44,377 bases of DNA, taken from Rhodobacter viridis. Lineage in GTDB: Bacteria > Pseudomonadota > Alphaproteobacteria > Rhodobacterales > Rhodobacteraceae. The stretch is taken from contig NZ_QJTK01000019.1 of the NCBI RefSeq assembly GCF_003217355.1, positions 1-44,377 on the forward strand, read 5' to 3'. The notes under the pieces were generated by a model, which saw only the letters and a program-made list of their open reading frames with translations, was not told where the DNA came from and made no database searches. A program made the position numbers and the translations under genes. This document shows positions 17,178-25,608 of this stretch, piece after piece (within the stretch, counting starts at the first letter, position 1; every line of letters begins with the position of its first letter).

Positions 17178-18191
17178 ATGATCGAGACCGACACCCTGCT
17201 GACCGAGATCGAGCGGCTGGGCACGAAACTGGGCGCGGCCCGTGCCTCGGTGAACCGCCGTTTCATCGGGCAGGAACGCGTGGTGGAGCTGACCTTGGCG
17301 GCGCTTTTGTCGGGCGGGCATGCGCTGCTGGTGGGCCTGCCGGGGCTGGGAAAGACGATGCTGGTTGACACGCTGGCGACCGTGATGGGCCTTGCGCCTG
17401 CGCGGATCCAGTTCACGCCGGACCTGATGCCTGCCGATATCCTCGGCTCCGAGGTGCTGGAAACCGCCGCCGATGGCACGCGGGCGTTTCGCTTCCTCGA
17501 AGGGCCGATCTTCTGCCAGCTGCTGATGGCCGATGAAATCAACCGCGCCAGCCCCCGCACGCAATCGGCGCTCTTGCAGGCGATGCAGGAACGCGAAGTG
17601 ACGGTGGCGGGCGTGCACCGCCCGCTTGGACCGCCCTTCCATGTGCTCGCGACGCAAAACCCGATCGAGCAGGAGGGGACCTATCCTTTGCCCGAGGCGC
17701 AGCTGGACCGCTTCCTTGTGCAGGTCGATGTCGAGTATCCGACCCGCGCGACGGAACGCGACATTCTTCTGGCGACGACCGGGATCGAGGCGGCCTCTGC
17801 CATCGCCGTCTTCACCCCGGCCGAGCTGATCGCGGCGCAACAGCTTGTCCGCCGCATGCCGGTCGGCGATCGGGTGGTCGAGGCGATCCTTGATCTTGTG
17901 CGCGCCTGCCGCCCCGGCGAGCCCGAGGCGCTGCCCGTCGTCCGCGACAGTCTGGCCTGGGGTCCCGGTCCGCGCGCGGCGCAGGCGCTGATGCTGACGG
18001 TGCGGGCCCGCGCGCTTCTCAATGGTCGGCTTGCCCCCGGCATCGATGATGTGGCAGCGCTCGCCCGTCCGGTGCTGAGCCACCGCATGGCGCTGACCTT
18101 CGCCGCGCGCGCCCGCGGCGAGACCCTGTCCGCGATCATCGCCCGCGCCGTGACCGAGGTTCTCGGCACGGATGCCGAGGCCGCCGCGTGA
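17178..18191 (+). CDS. MoxR-family AAA+ ATPase
   Basis: A 337-aa MoxR-type AAA+ ATPase: Walker A GLPGLGKT at residues 53-60, Walker B LLMADEINR near residue 115, then the NPIEQEGTYPLPEAQLDRF sensor segment. MoxR ATPases act as chaperones with VWA- and DUF58-containing partners, often in envelope-related tasks. ATG at 17178 with GGAG upstream. It is the first of four genes, each overlapping the next by 4 bp, so one operon making stoichiometric products is likely. Confidence 0.93.
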   Translation: MIETDTLLTEIERLGTKLGAARASVNRRFIGQERVVELTLAALLSGGHALLVGLPGLGKTMLVDTLATVMGLAPARIQFTPDLMPADILGSEVLETAADGTRAFRFLEGPIFCQLLMADEINRASPRTQSALLQAMQEREVTVAGVHRPLGPPFHVLATQNPIEQEGTYPLPEAQLDRFLVQVDVEYPTRATERDILLATTGIEAASAIAVFTPAELIAAQQLVRRMPVGDRVVEAILDLVRACRPGEPEALPVVRDSLAWGPGPRAAQALMLTVRARALLNGRLAPGIDDVAALARPVLSHRMALTFAARARGETLSAIIARAVTEVLGTDAEAAA

Positions 18192-19096
18192 GCGAAGCCC
18201 TTCCCGACGAGGCGGCGCGCGATCTGCGCCGGGCGGCCGAGGCGGAAGCCGCGGCGCTGCCCGCGCTTTTGATCGCGGCCGAACATCTCGCCAACACCGT
18301 GCAGATGGGCGGCCACGGTCGTCGTCGCGCGGGCGCGGGCGAGGAATTCTGGCAATACCGCCCGGCCCATTCCGGCGATGCGGCCCGCTTCGTCGACTGG
18401 CGCCGCTCGGCCCGCTCCGACAGCCAATTCGTCCGCGACCGCGAGGCGCAGCTGGCACAATCGCTGTGCCTTTGGGTCGATCCGGCGGCCTCGATGCGCT
18501 TTTCCGGCGCCGAGACCGGCCGCAAGGCCCGGCCCGAGAAATTGGCCCGCGCCCGGCTTCTGGCGCTCGCGCTCGCCATTTCCGCGCTGCGGGCCGGGGA
18601 ACGGGTGGGGCTGACAAGCCCGCTCGCCCCGCCGCGTCCGGGCAAGGCACAACTTCTGACGCTGGCGCAGGCGCTGATGGCGGAGACCTCGGGGCTGGAC
18701 TATGCCGCCCCCGATCTGACCGCCGTCGCGCCGCAAGCGCGGGTGGTGGTGCTCTCCGATTTCTTCGCCGATCCGGCCGGGCTGGAAGCCGCGCTTCTCG
18801 GCGCGGCCGAGCGCGGCGTCAGCGGCGTGCTGCTGCAAGTGCTCGACCCGGCCGAGGAAGACTTCCCCTATGACGGCCGCACCGTCTTCACCTCGATGGC
18901 GGGCGGGCTGCGCTTTGAAACCCGCGAGGCGGGCGATCTGCGCGCCCGCTACCGCGCCCGGCTGGCGGAACGACGCGATCGCATCGCCCGAATCGCAGAC
19001 CGCGCAGGCTTTGCCTTTTCCAGCCATCATACCGGCGCCCCCGCGCAGACCGCCCTGCTGTGGCTGCACGGCGCCCTTGCGGGGGGCTGGCGATGA
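18188..19096 (+). CDS. DUF58 domain protein
   Basis: A 302-aa DUF58 protein, the usual partner of MoxR. The family core is visible at RAGAGEEFWQYRPAHSGD and FVDWRRSARSD (residues about 47-80), followed by a VWA-like fold with VVVLSDFFAD. The GTG start overlaps the moxR stop (GTGA). It is soluble, without signal peptide or membrane segment, and probably docks to the membrane proteins encoded next in the operon. Confidence 0.9.
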   Translation: MSEALPDEAARDLRRAAEAEAAALPALLIAAEHLANTVQMGGHGRRRAGAGEEFWQYRPAHSGDAARFVDWRRSARSDSQFVRDREAQLAQSLCLWVDPAASMRFSGAETGRKARPEKLARARLLALALAISALRAGERVGLTSPLAPPRPGKAQLLTLAQALMAETSGLDYAAPDLTAVAPQARVVVLSDFFADPAGLEAALLGAAERGVSGVLLQVLDPAEEDFPYDGRTVFTSMAGGLRFETREAGDLRARYRARLAERRDRIARIADRAGFAFSSHHTGAPAQTALLWLHGALAGGWR

Positions 19097-21825
19097 CGAT
19101 GCTTGGCCCACTTGGCTTCACCGCGCCGTGGTTGCTGCTTGGCCTCGTCGCCCTGCCGCTGCTGTGGTGGTTGCTCCGCGCCACCCCGCCCGCACCGATC
19201 CGGCGCCGCTTTCCCGGGGTCGCGCTGCTTCTGGGCCTCGCCGATGAGATGGTGCAGGCCGAGCGCACGCCGTGGTGGCTCTTGGCCCTGCGAATGCTCG
19301 TGCTCGCGGCTGCGATCCTTGGGTTTGCCGGGCCGATCCTGCACCCCGAACCGGTCGTTCCCGGGCGCGGGCCGCTGCTGATCGTCGAGGATGGCAGCTG
19401 GGCCTCGGCCGCCGATTGGCCGCGCCGGATCGAGCGTCTCACCCGCGCCCTGACCGAGGCGAGTGCCGCGGGCCGTCCCGTCGCGCTGATCTCGCTGGCC
19501 GATCCGCCGCCCGCGGCCCCGCCCTTTACCGAGGCAGCCGATCTGATCGACACCCTGCCCGGGGTGCAGCCGAAACCCTGGGAGCCCTCGATCGACCTTG
19601 ATCCGGCGAAGCTTCTGCCTGCGGGGCGCTATGACACGCTGTGGCTCTCCGATGGGCTTGACCGAGCCAGCCGCGCGCCGCTGGTAAAAGCGGTGCAGGC
19701 GCATGGAACGTTGAAAGTCTGGCAGCCCGCGGTGCCGGTGCTGGCGCTTGGCTCGGCCAGCGTCGATGGAACCAAGCTGAAGCTGCCGCTCTCCGCCTCG
19801 GCGCCCGTCAGCCGCACGTTTGAAATCGCCGCGCTGGGCGCCGATCCCTCGGGGCTGGAACGCGAACTCGCCCGTCAGCCCGTCACCCTCAAGGATGCCG
19901 CGCAGGCCGAGGCGATCTTCGATCTGCCGCCCGAATTGCGGAACCGCATCACCCGCTTCGAGATTGCCGGACTGCGTTCCGCGGGTGCTGTCAGCCTGAC
20001 CGACGATGCGCAAAAGCGGCGCAAGGTGGCGCTGATTTCCGCCAGCTCCGCGCGCGAGGGGCTCGAGCTCCTTGCCCCCACCCATTACCTGCATCAGGCG
20101 CTTGCCCCCTCGGCCGATCTGGTAGAGGCGACCCTGGCCGATGCCCTGCCGGTGAAGCCCGATGTGATCATTCTGGCCGATGTGGGCGAGGTCGCCGAAA
20201 GGACTGAGCTGCAGGATTGGGTCGAAAAGGGCGGCATGCTGATCCGCTTTGCCGGGCCGCGGCTGGCGGCGGTCGACACTTCGGCCGATCCGCTGCTGCC
20301 AGTGCGGCTGCGGCAGGGGGGCCGCTCGATCGGTGGCACGATGAGCTGGGGCGAGCCGCGCAAGCTGGCGCCTTTTGCCGAAACCTCGCCCTTTGCCGGA
20401 CTGACGGTTCCCGACGAGGTCACCGTGCGCGAACAGGTTCTGGCCGAGCCAGACCCCGATCTGGGCGCGCGCACGATTGCGGCGCTGGCCGATGGCACGC
20501 CCTTAGTCACCCGCAAGACGATGGGGCAGGGGGCGGTTGTCCTTTTCCACGTCACGGCGAATGCCGAATGGTCGAACCTGCCGCTGTCGGGGCTTTTCCC
20601 GCAGATGCTGGAGCGGCTCTCCGTCTCTGCCCGTCCTGCCGCCCCCACGGCCGAGGATCTGGCCGGGCAAACCTTCACGCCTTTGAAACGCCTGGATGGC
20701 TTTGGCCTTTTGATCGCGACCGAGGCGGAAGCGGGCGTCAAGGGCGAGGATCTGGCCGAAGGCCCGCCCGGCCCCGATCTGCCGCCCGGGCTTTATGGCA
20801 CCGAAGATCAGGTTCTGGCGTTGAATACCCTGCCGCGCGGGCGCCAGTTGGCCCCGGCGCTCTGGCCCGCAGGCGTGGCGATCGAGGGCGAGGCCGCGCC
20901 GAAGCAGATGCCGCTCGCCGGGTTTGCGCTGGCTGCCGCGCTCGTGGCTTTGCTGCTCGACATTCTGGCGACGCTCGCGCTTTCGGGTCGCTTGCGCGGG
21001 CCACGCGCGGCGGCGGTGATTGCGCTGGCCGTCGCCCTGATGCCGAGCCCGCCGCAGGCCGAGACCATGTCTGAAGCTCGGGCGATCGAGGCCGCCTCGA
21101 ACGTCGTCTTTGCCTATGTGCCGACGGGCGATGGGGCGATCGATCAGGTCTCGATGGCCGGGCTGCGCGGTCTGAGCCAGACCTTGACCCGCCGCACCAC
21201 CGTCGAGCCGTCCGAGCCGATGCAGCTTGATCTGGAAACCGATGATCTGGCGCTTTTCACCCTGATCTACTGGCCGGTGACCGAGACTTCGCCCACGCCC
21301 TCGCCCGCGGCTTACGTCAAGCTCAACCGCTATCTGCGCGGCGGCGGCATGATCCTGTTTGACACCCGCGATGCCGATCTGGCGGGCATGGGGGCGGCCA
21401 CGGAAACCGGGCGGCGGTTGCAGGCGCTGGCCGCGCCGCTTGATATTCCGCCGCTTGAACCCTTGCCGCGCGATCATGTGCTGACGCGCAGCTTCTATCT
21501 GCTGCAGACCATGCCCGGCCGCTACGATGGCCCGATCTGGGTCGAGGCCGCGCCCGCCGATGCCGAACAGGCCGAGGGGATGCCGTTTCGCAATCTCAAT
21601 GACGGCGTGACCCCGGTGGTGATCGGCGGCAACGACTGGGCCAGTGCCTGGGCGGTCGATGACGTCGGCCAGCCGATGTTCCCGATCGGGCGCGGTCAGG
21701 CGGGCGAGCGCCAGCGCGAGATTGCCGACCGGTTCGGGGTCAATCTGGTCATGCATGTGCTGACCGGGAATTACAAATCCGATCAGGTTCATGTGCCTGC
21801 GCTTCTGGAAAGGCTCGGGCAATGA
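19093..21825 (+). CDS. BatA-N-terminal/DUF4159 membrane protein
   Basis: A 910-aa protein. The N terminus has two membrane segments typical of the aerotolerance-regulator (BatA) N-terminal domain (LGPLGFTAPWLLLGLVALPL and a second near residue 70). A large periplasmic region follows with a VWA-like part, then a membrane segment near residue 620 (GFALAAALVALLLDILATLA), and a C-terminal DUF4159 domain starting FAYVPTGDGAIDQVSMAGL. The ATG overlaps the DUF58 stop (ATGA). The function of such operons is not settled; assembly or quality control at the envelope is the usual proposal. Confidence 0.85.
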   Translation: MTMLGPLGFTAPWLLLGLVALPLLWWLLRATPPAPIRRRFPGVALLLGLADEMVQAERTPWWLLALRMLVLAAAILGFAGPILHPEPVVPGRGPLLIVEDGSWASAADWPRRIERLTRALTEASAAGRPVALISLADPPPAAPPFTEAADLIDTLPGVQPKPWEPSIDLDPAKLLPAGRYDTLWLSDGLDRASRAPLVKAVQAHGTLKVWQPAVPVLALGSASVDGTKLKLPLSASAPVSRTFEIAALGADPSGLERELARQPVTLKDAAQAEAIFDLPPELRNRITRFEIAGLRSAGAVSLTDDAQKRRKVALISASSAREGLELLAPTHYLHQALAPSADLVEATLADALPVKPDVIILADVGEVAERTELQDWVEKGGMLIRFAGPRLAAVDTSADPLLPVRLRQGGRSIGGTMSWGEPRKLAPFAETSPFAGLTVPDEVTVREQVLAEPDPDLGARTIAALADGTPLVTRKTMGQGAVVLFHVTANAEWSNLPLSGLFPQMLERLSVSARPAAPTAEDLAGQTFTPLKRLDGFGLLIATEAEAGVKGEDLAEGPPGPDLPPGLYGTEDQVLALNTLPRGRQLAPALWPAGVAIEGEAAPKQMPLAGFALAAALVALLLDILATLALSGRLRGPRAAAVIALAVALMPSPPQAETMSEARAIEAASNVVFAYVPTGDGAIDQVSMAGLRGLSQTLTRRTTVEPSEPMQLDLETDDLALFTLIYWPVTETSPTPSPAAYVKLNRYLRGGGMILFDTRDADLAGMGAATETGRRLQALAAPLDIPPLEPLPRDHVLTRSFYLLQTMPGRYDGPIWVEAAPADAEQAEGMPFRNLNDGVTPVVIGGNDWASAWAVDDVGQPMFPIGRGQAGERQREIADRFGVNLVMHVLTGNYKSDQVHVPALLERLGQ

Positions 21826-23912
21826 ACGGGGTCTCGGTTGTTTTCGCGCCGCTCTTGCCCTGGCCGGTGCTGGCTCTTTTGGCCGCGCTCGCAGTTCTGC
21901 TGATCGCGGTTGCGCTTTGGCGCGGGCTGCGGGGCTGGGCCCTGCGGGGCTTTGCGGCTTTGGCGCTGCTGGGGGGGCTCGCGCAACCCTCGGTCCAGCA
22001 TGAGGAAAAGACGCCGCTCTCGGATATCGTGCTGCTGGTCGATGACCGATCTGCCTCGCAGACGCTGTCGGACCGGGCCGCGCAGACCGACGCGGCGCTG
22101 ATGCGGCTGTCGACCGAGATCACCGCGCTGCCCAATACCGAATTGCGCCGCGCCACCGTGCCGGATGGGGCGAAGAACGCGGGTACGCAGCTGGGGGCCG
22201 TGCTGTCGGAGGCGCTGGCGGCCGAGCCGCGCGGGCGTGTGGCGGGGGTGATCGTGCTCTCGGATGGCCGCTTGCACGACCCCGAGGCGCTGCCCGATCT
22301 GCCCGCGCCGCTGCATCTTCTGCGCACCGGCCATGCGCGCGACTGGGACCGGCGGCTTTTGATCGAGACCGCCCCGGCCTTCGGCATCATCGGCGAGGAA
22401 ACGGTGATCCGCCTGAAGGTCGAGGATACGGGTGCCGTTCCGGCCGCGGCGGGATCGACGGCGCGGCTGTCGATTTCGATCGATGGCGAGGCGCCGCAGG
22501 ACTATCCGGTGACGGTCGGGCAGGATCTGGAGCTGCCGCTGAAGCTTGAACACGGCGGGCAGAACGTCGTGCAGTTCAGTCTGGACCCCGCGCCGGGGCA
22601 GCTGACCGCCCGCAATGACAGCGCCATCGTCAGCATCAACGGCGTGCGCGACCGGCTGCGGGTGCTTCTGGTCTCGGGTCAGCCGCATGCGGGCGAGCGG
22701 ACCTGGCGGAACCTGCTGAAATCCGATGCCGGGGTGGATCTGGTGCATTTCACCATCCTGCGGCCGCCGGAAAAGCAGGATGGTACGCCGGTTTCGGAAC
22801 TGTCGCTGATCGCCTTTCCGACGCAGGAACTGTTCCTCGACAAGATCGACGAATTCGATCTGATCATCTTCGACCGCTATGCCGAGCGCGGCATTCTTCC
22901 GGGCGGGTATTTCGAGAATATCCGCGATTATGTCGAACGCGGGGGCGCGGTGCTGGTCTCGGCCGGGCCGGAATTCGCCACGGTGGAAAGCCTGTGGCAG
23001 ACGCCGCTCGGCGATATCCTGCCCGCGCGGCCAACCGGGCGGGTGCTGTCCGAGGCCTATCTGCCGCGCCCGACCGAGCTTGGCCTGCGCCATCCGGTCA
23101 CCGCCGGGCTCACGGGGGCGCCGCCGCCCGAGGGCGATGCGGGCGTGACCCATTGGGGGCGCTGGCTGCGGCAGATCGAACTGACCGGCGCGCGCGGCGA
23201 GGTGGTGATGAAAGGCGCGCAAAACGCGCCGCTGCTGGTGTTGGACCGGGCGGGCAAGGGGCGGGTGGCGCTGCTGGCCTCGGATCATGCCTGGCTTTGG
23301 GATCGCGGCTACGAGGGCGGCGGGCCGCAACTCGAACTTTTGCGCCGCATTGCGCATTGGGCGATGAAGGAACCCGACCTTGAAGAAGAGGCGCTGCAGG
23401 CCGAGGTCGATCCGGGCAGTCTGTCGGTCACGATCACCCGGCGCACGATGAAGGACACGGCAAGCCCGGTGCAGATCACCCGGCCCGATGGCACGGTCGA
23501 GAGCCTGACCCTGCCGCAGGTCGAGCCGGGGCGGTTCGCGCAAAGCTGGACCGCGCCCGCCGAGGGGCTTTATCGGCTGAAACAGGACGATCTGGAGCGT
23601 GTGATGGCGCTGGGGCCTGCAAGCCCGCGCGAATATGAAACCCCGGTTGCCTCGGGCGAAGCTCTGGCACCCGTGATCGCCGCCTCGGGCGGGTCGGAGC
23701 AGGCGCTGGAGGACGGTATCCCCGATATCCGCCAGGTGCGCCCGGGCCGTGTGGCCGCGGGCCGCGGCTGGATCGGGGTCACCCCGCGCGAGGTTTCGGC
23801 CACGACCGACATCCGGCTCACGGCGCTTTTGCCGGGCTGGGCCTGGCTTCTCGCCGTCGCGGTGCTGGTCCTTGCCGCCTGGCTGATCGAGGGGCGGCGG
23901 CGGGGCTCTTAG
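21822..23912 (+). CDS. Large membrane protein of the MoxR operon (VWA/glutamine amidotransferase-like)
   Basis: A 696-aa protein with two N-terminal membrane segments (about residues 12-55), a long extracytoplasmic part, and one C-terminal membrane segment (LLPGWAWLLAVAVLVLAAWL) before a short basic tail. The middle region has a VWA-like start (IVLLVDDRSAS) and a class-I glutamine amidotransferase-like section (RVLLVSGQPHAGE, YVERGGAVLVSAGPEF). The ATG overlaps the previous stop and the gene closes the four-gene operon. It is convergent with, and overlaps by 4 bp, the M20 gene. Confidence 0.8.
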   Translation: MNGVSVVFAPLLPWPVLALLAALAVLLIAVALWRGLRGWALRGFAALALLGGLAQPSVQHEEKTPLSDIVLLVDDRSASQTLSDRAAQTDAALMRLSTEITALPNTELRRATVPDGAKNAGTQLGAVLSEALAAEPRGRVAGVIVLSDGRLHDPEALPDLPAPLHLLRTGHARDWDRRLLIETAPAFGIIGEETVIRLKVEDTGAVPAAAGSTARLSISIDGEAPQDYPVTVGQDLELPLKLEHGGQNVVQFSLDPAPGQLTARNDSAIVSINGVRDRLRVLLVSGQPHAGERTWRNLLKSDAGVDLVHFTILRPPEKQDGTPVSELSLIAFPTQELFLDKIDEFDLIIFDRYAERGILPGGYFENIRDYVERGGAVLVSAGPEFATVESLWQTPLGDILPARPTGRVLSEAYLPRPTELGLRHPVTAGLTGAPPPEGDAGVTHWGRWLRQIELTGARGEVVMKGAQNAPLLVLDRAGKGRVALLASDHAWLWDRGYEGGGPQLELLRRIAHWAMKEPDLEEEALQAEVDPGSLSVTITRRTMKDTASPVQITRPDGTVESLTLPQVEPGRFAQSWTAPAEGLYRLKQDDLERVMALGPASPREYETPVASGEALAPVIAASGGSEQALEDGIPDIRQVRPGRVAAGRGWIGVTPREVSATTDIRLTALLPGWAWLLAVAVLVLAAWLIEGRRRGS

Positions 23913-25060
23913 CCGAGTTGATCGGCAAGGCAGCGCAGGAACAGGGCCGCGCCGAGCGGGATCAGGCTGTCGGGGAAATCATAGTCGGAATTGTGCAGCC
24001 GGGGGCTATCCTCGCCCGCGCCCAGAAGCAGCATCGCCGAAGCGGCCACCGCGCCGAAGCGGCCGAAATCTTCCGAGGCCCGCATCGGCACTTCGGTCTC
24101 GCCTTCGGGGATCGCCTCGGCCGCCATCGCCGCGCGCAGGATTGCCACCGCTTCGGGCGCATTGGTGCAGGCGGTGAAGATGTCGTGATAGCTGATCGCG
24201 ACGCCAAGCCCCGTGGCGGCCTCGGCCACCGCGGCCTCGGTCGCGGCCACAAGCGCCGCCATGCCCGCATCGGTCTGCGTGCGCAGCGTCGCCCAAAGCT
24301 CGGCCTCGGCGGGGGCTATGCCGAAGGCGGGTTCACCCAGCCGGGCATGGGTGATGGTCACCAGCGAAAACGCCGGGTCGGTGACCGGGCCGCCTGTGCC
24401 GAGAGGCGGCAGGCGCTCGATCAGCCGCGCAAGGGCGGGGGCGGGGGAGAGCCCCGTCTCGGGCTGCGCGGCATGGGCGGTGCGGCCGGTCAGCCCGATC
24501 CTGATCCCGCGCGAGGCGCAATTGGCAGGCCCCGGCTGCACGACGCCGTGGCCAAGCGCGAGGCCCGGATAATTGTGCAGCGCCAGCGCGATCTCGGGGC
24601 GGATCTGGGCAAAGCGCGGATCGGCGATCACCGCCGCCGCGCCGGAGCCGTCTTCCTCGGCGGGTTGAAACAGCAACACCGCGCGGCCCCGCTGCGGTTT
24701 TTGCCGCGCCAGCCCGCGGGCGACACCCGCCAGAATTGCCATATGGCCGTCATGCCCGCACAGATGCGCCTTGCCCGGCACCTCCGAGCGATGCGCGACA
24801 GTCCCGGTCTCGAGGATCGGCAGCGCGTCGAGTTCGCAGCGGATCAGCACCGTCGGCCCGGGCTCGGCCCCCTCCCAGATCGCGGCGACGCCGTGGCCGC
24901 CAAGGCCGGTCAGCAGCTTATCGGGGCGGGAGGCTGTCAGCTCGCTCACGACGGCCTGCGCCGTCTGCGCCTCCGCGCCCGAAACCTCGGGGGCGCGGTG
25001 CAGCGCTTGCCGCCAGGCGGTCAGCTCGATCACATCGGCATTGCTCAGACGCGTCTGCAT
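23909..25060 (-). CDS. M20-family amidohydrolase
   Basis: A 383-aa M20D-type metallo-amidohydrolase (amino acid/peptide N-deacylase group). Metal-binding motifs are CGHDGHMAIL (H of HDGH) and the catalytic Glu pair in QPAEEDGSGAAAVI; a dimerisation domain follows at about residues 175-290, and the late metal ligand is in RLHNSDYDFPD. Relatives include hippurate and N-acyl-amino acid hydrolases; the substrate cannot be told. The ATG at 25058-25060 overlaps the DUF1489 stop by one base (TGATG), indicating translational coupling. Confidence 0.9.
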   Translation of the reverse strand: MQTRLSNADVIELTAWRQALHRAPEVSGAEAQTAQAVVSELTASRPDKLLTGLGGHGVAAIWEGAEPGPTVLIRCELDALPILETGTVAHRSEVPGKAHLCGHDGHMAILAGVARGLARQKPQRGRAVLLFQPAEEDGSGAAAVIADPRFAQIRPEIALALHNYPGLALGHGVVQPGPANCASRGIRIGLTGRTAHAAQPETGLSPAPALARLIERLPPLGTGGPVTDPAFSLVTITHARLGEPAFGIAPAEAELWATLRTQTDAGMAALVAATEAAVAEAATGLGVAISYHDIFTACTNAPEAVAILRAAMAAEAIPEGETEVPMRASEDFGRFGAVAASAMLLLGAGEDSPRLHNSDYDFPDSLIPLGAALFLRCLADQLG

Positions 25061-25482
25061 CAGCGCAACCCGATCTCGGCGAGCGCAGCTTGCAGGTCGC
25101 GGGGCAGGGGATCTTCGCGCTCGCGCCCGGCGACCAGATCGCGCGGAACATCGGCGGCGGCGAAGTAGCGCCAGCCCTGAAAAGGCCGACGCGGCATCGC
25201 CTCGGTGCGGATCACCGCATTCTCCAGCACCAGCGCGCAACGGGAAATCCCGTCGCTGCCGGTGACCTGCCGCAGATCCAGAATCCTCTGCCGCGCCAGG
25301 ATCACGCCCTTGATAACCCAATACAAAGAACCGCCAGCCAGCACCTCCTCGGCCCGTTTCGGCCACATCCGCGTGACATGCTGCGCCGGGCCGGTGCCGT
25401 AATGCACCCGCTGCCAGTCGATCAGATCCTCGACGCTTTCCGCGCCGACACAGAGCTTGAGAATATGCAGCGCTTCCGTCAT
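25060..25482 (-). CDS. DUF1489 family protein
   Basis: A 140-aa cytoplasmic protein typical of alphaproteobacteria (MTEALHILKLCVGAESVEDL, then TRMWPKRAEEVLAGGSLYWV and VLARQRILDL). The function is unknown. It lies upstream of and is coupled to the M20 gene, and is divergent from nrdJ over 126 bp. AAGGGAAGA precedes the start. A TATAGT -10-like box on this strand lies at about 25510-25515. Confidence 0.85.
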   Translation of the reverse strand: MTEALHILKLCVGAESVEDLIDWQRVHYGTGPAQHVTRMWPKRAEEVLAGGSLYWVIKGVILARQRILDLRQVTGSDGISRCALVLENAVIRTEAMPRRPFQGWRYFAAADVPRDLVAGREREDPLPRDLQAALAEIGLR

Positions 25483-25536
25483 TTCGTTCTTCCCTTTGAC
25501 CCGCCCACACTATATTGCGCCCCGCTCTGGGGCAAG

Positions 25537-25565
25537 TTGACCCGCCCCGCTGTGCGACGTATCGT
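25537..25565 (+). promoter_or_regulatory. Sigma-70-type promoter of nrdJ
   Basis: TTGACC (25537-25542) and TATCGT (25560-25565) are separated by 17 bp, 43 bp before the nrdJ start. A sequence ACACTATAT at 25507-25515 resembles one half of an NrdR box, but the second half does not fit. Confidence 0.6.
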
Positions 25566-25608
25566 TAACCCCCTTTCCGCCCCATCCGAAAGCTTGCCGA
25601 GGACGCCC

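Noticed and set aside
16518-18650. A single 710-codon minus-strand frame covering DUF1285 and the MoxR gene
   Set aside because: Only the last 195 codons match a family (DUF1285); the rest is antisense to moxR and DUF58. Start set to 17105.
25507-25522. NrdR box upstream of nrdJ
   Set aside because: Only the first nine bases (ACACTATAT) match; the second half does not and there is no tandem partner. The sequence may simply be a minus-strand -10 box.
24736-25608. N-terminal extension of nrdJ back to 24736
   Set aside because: It runs opposite the M20 and DUF1489 genes and is low-complexity; the family start and ribosome site are at 25609.
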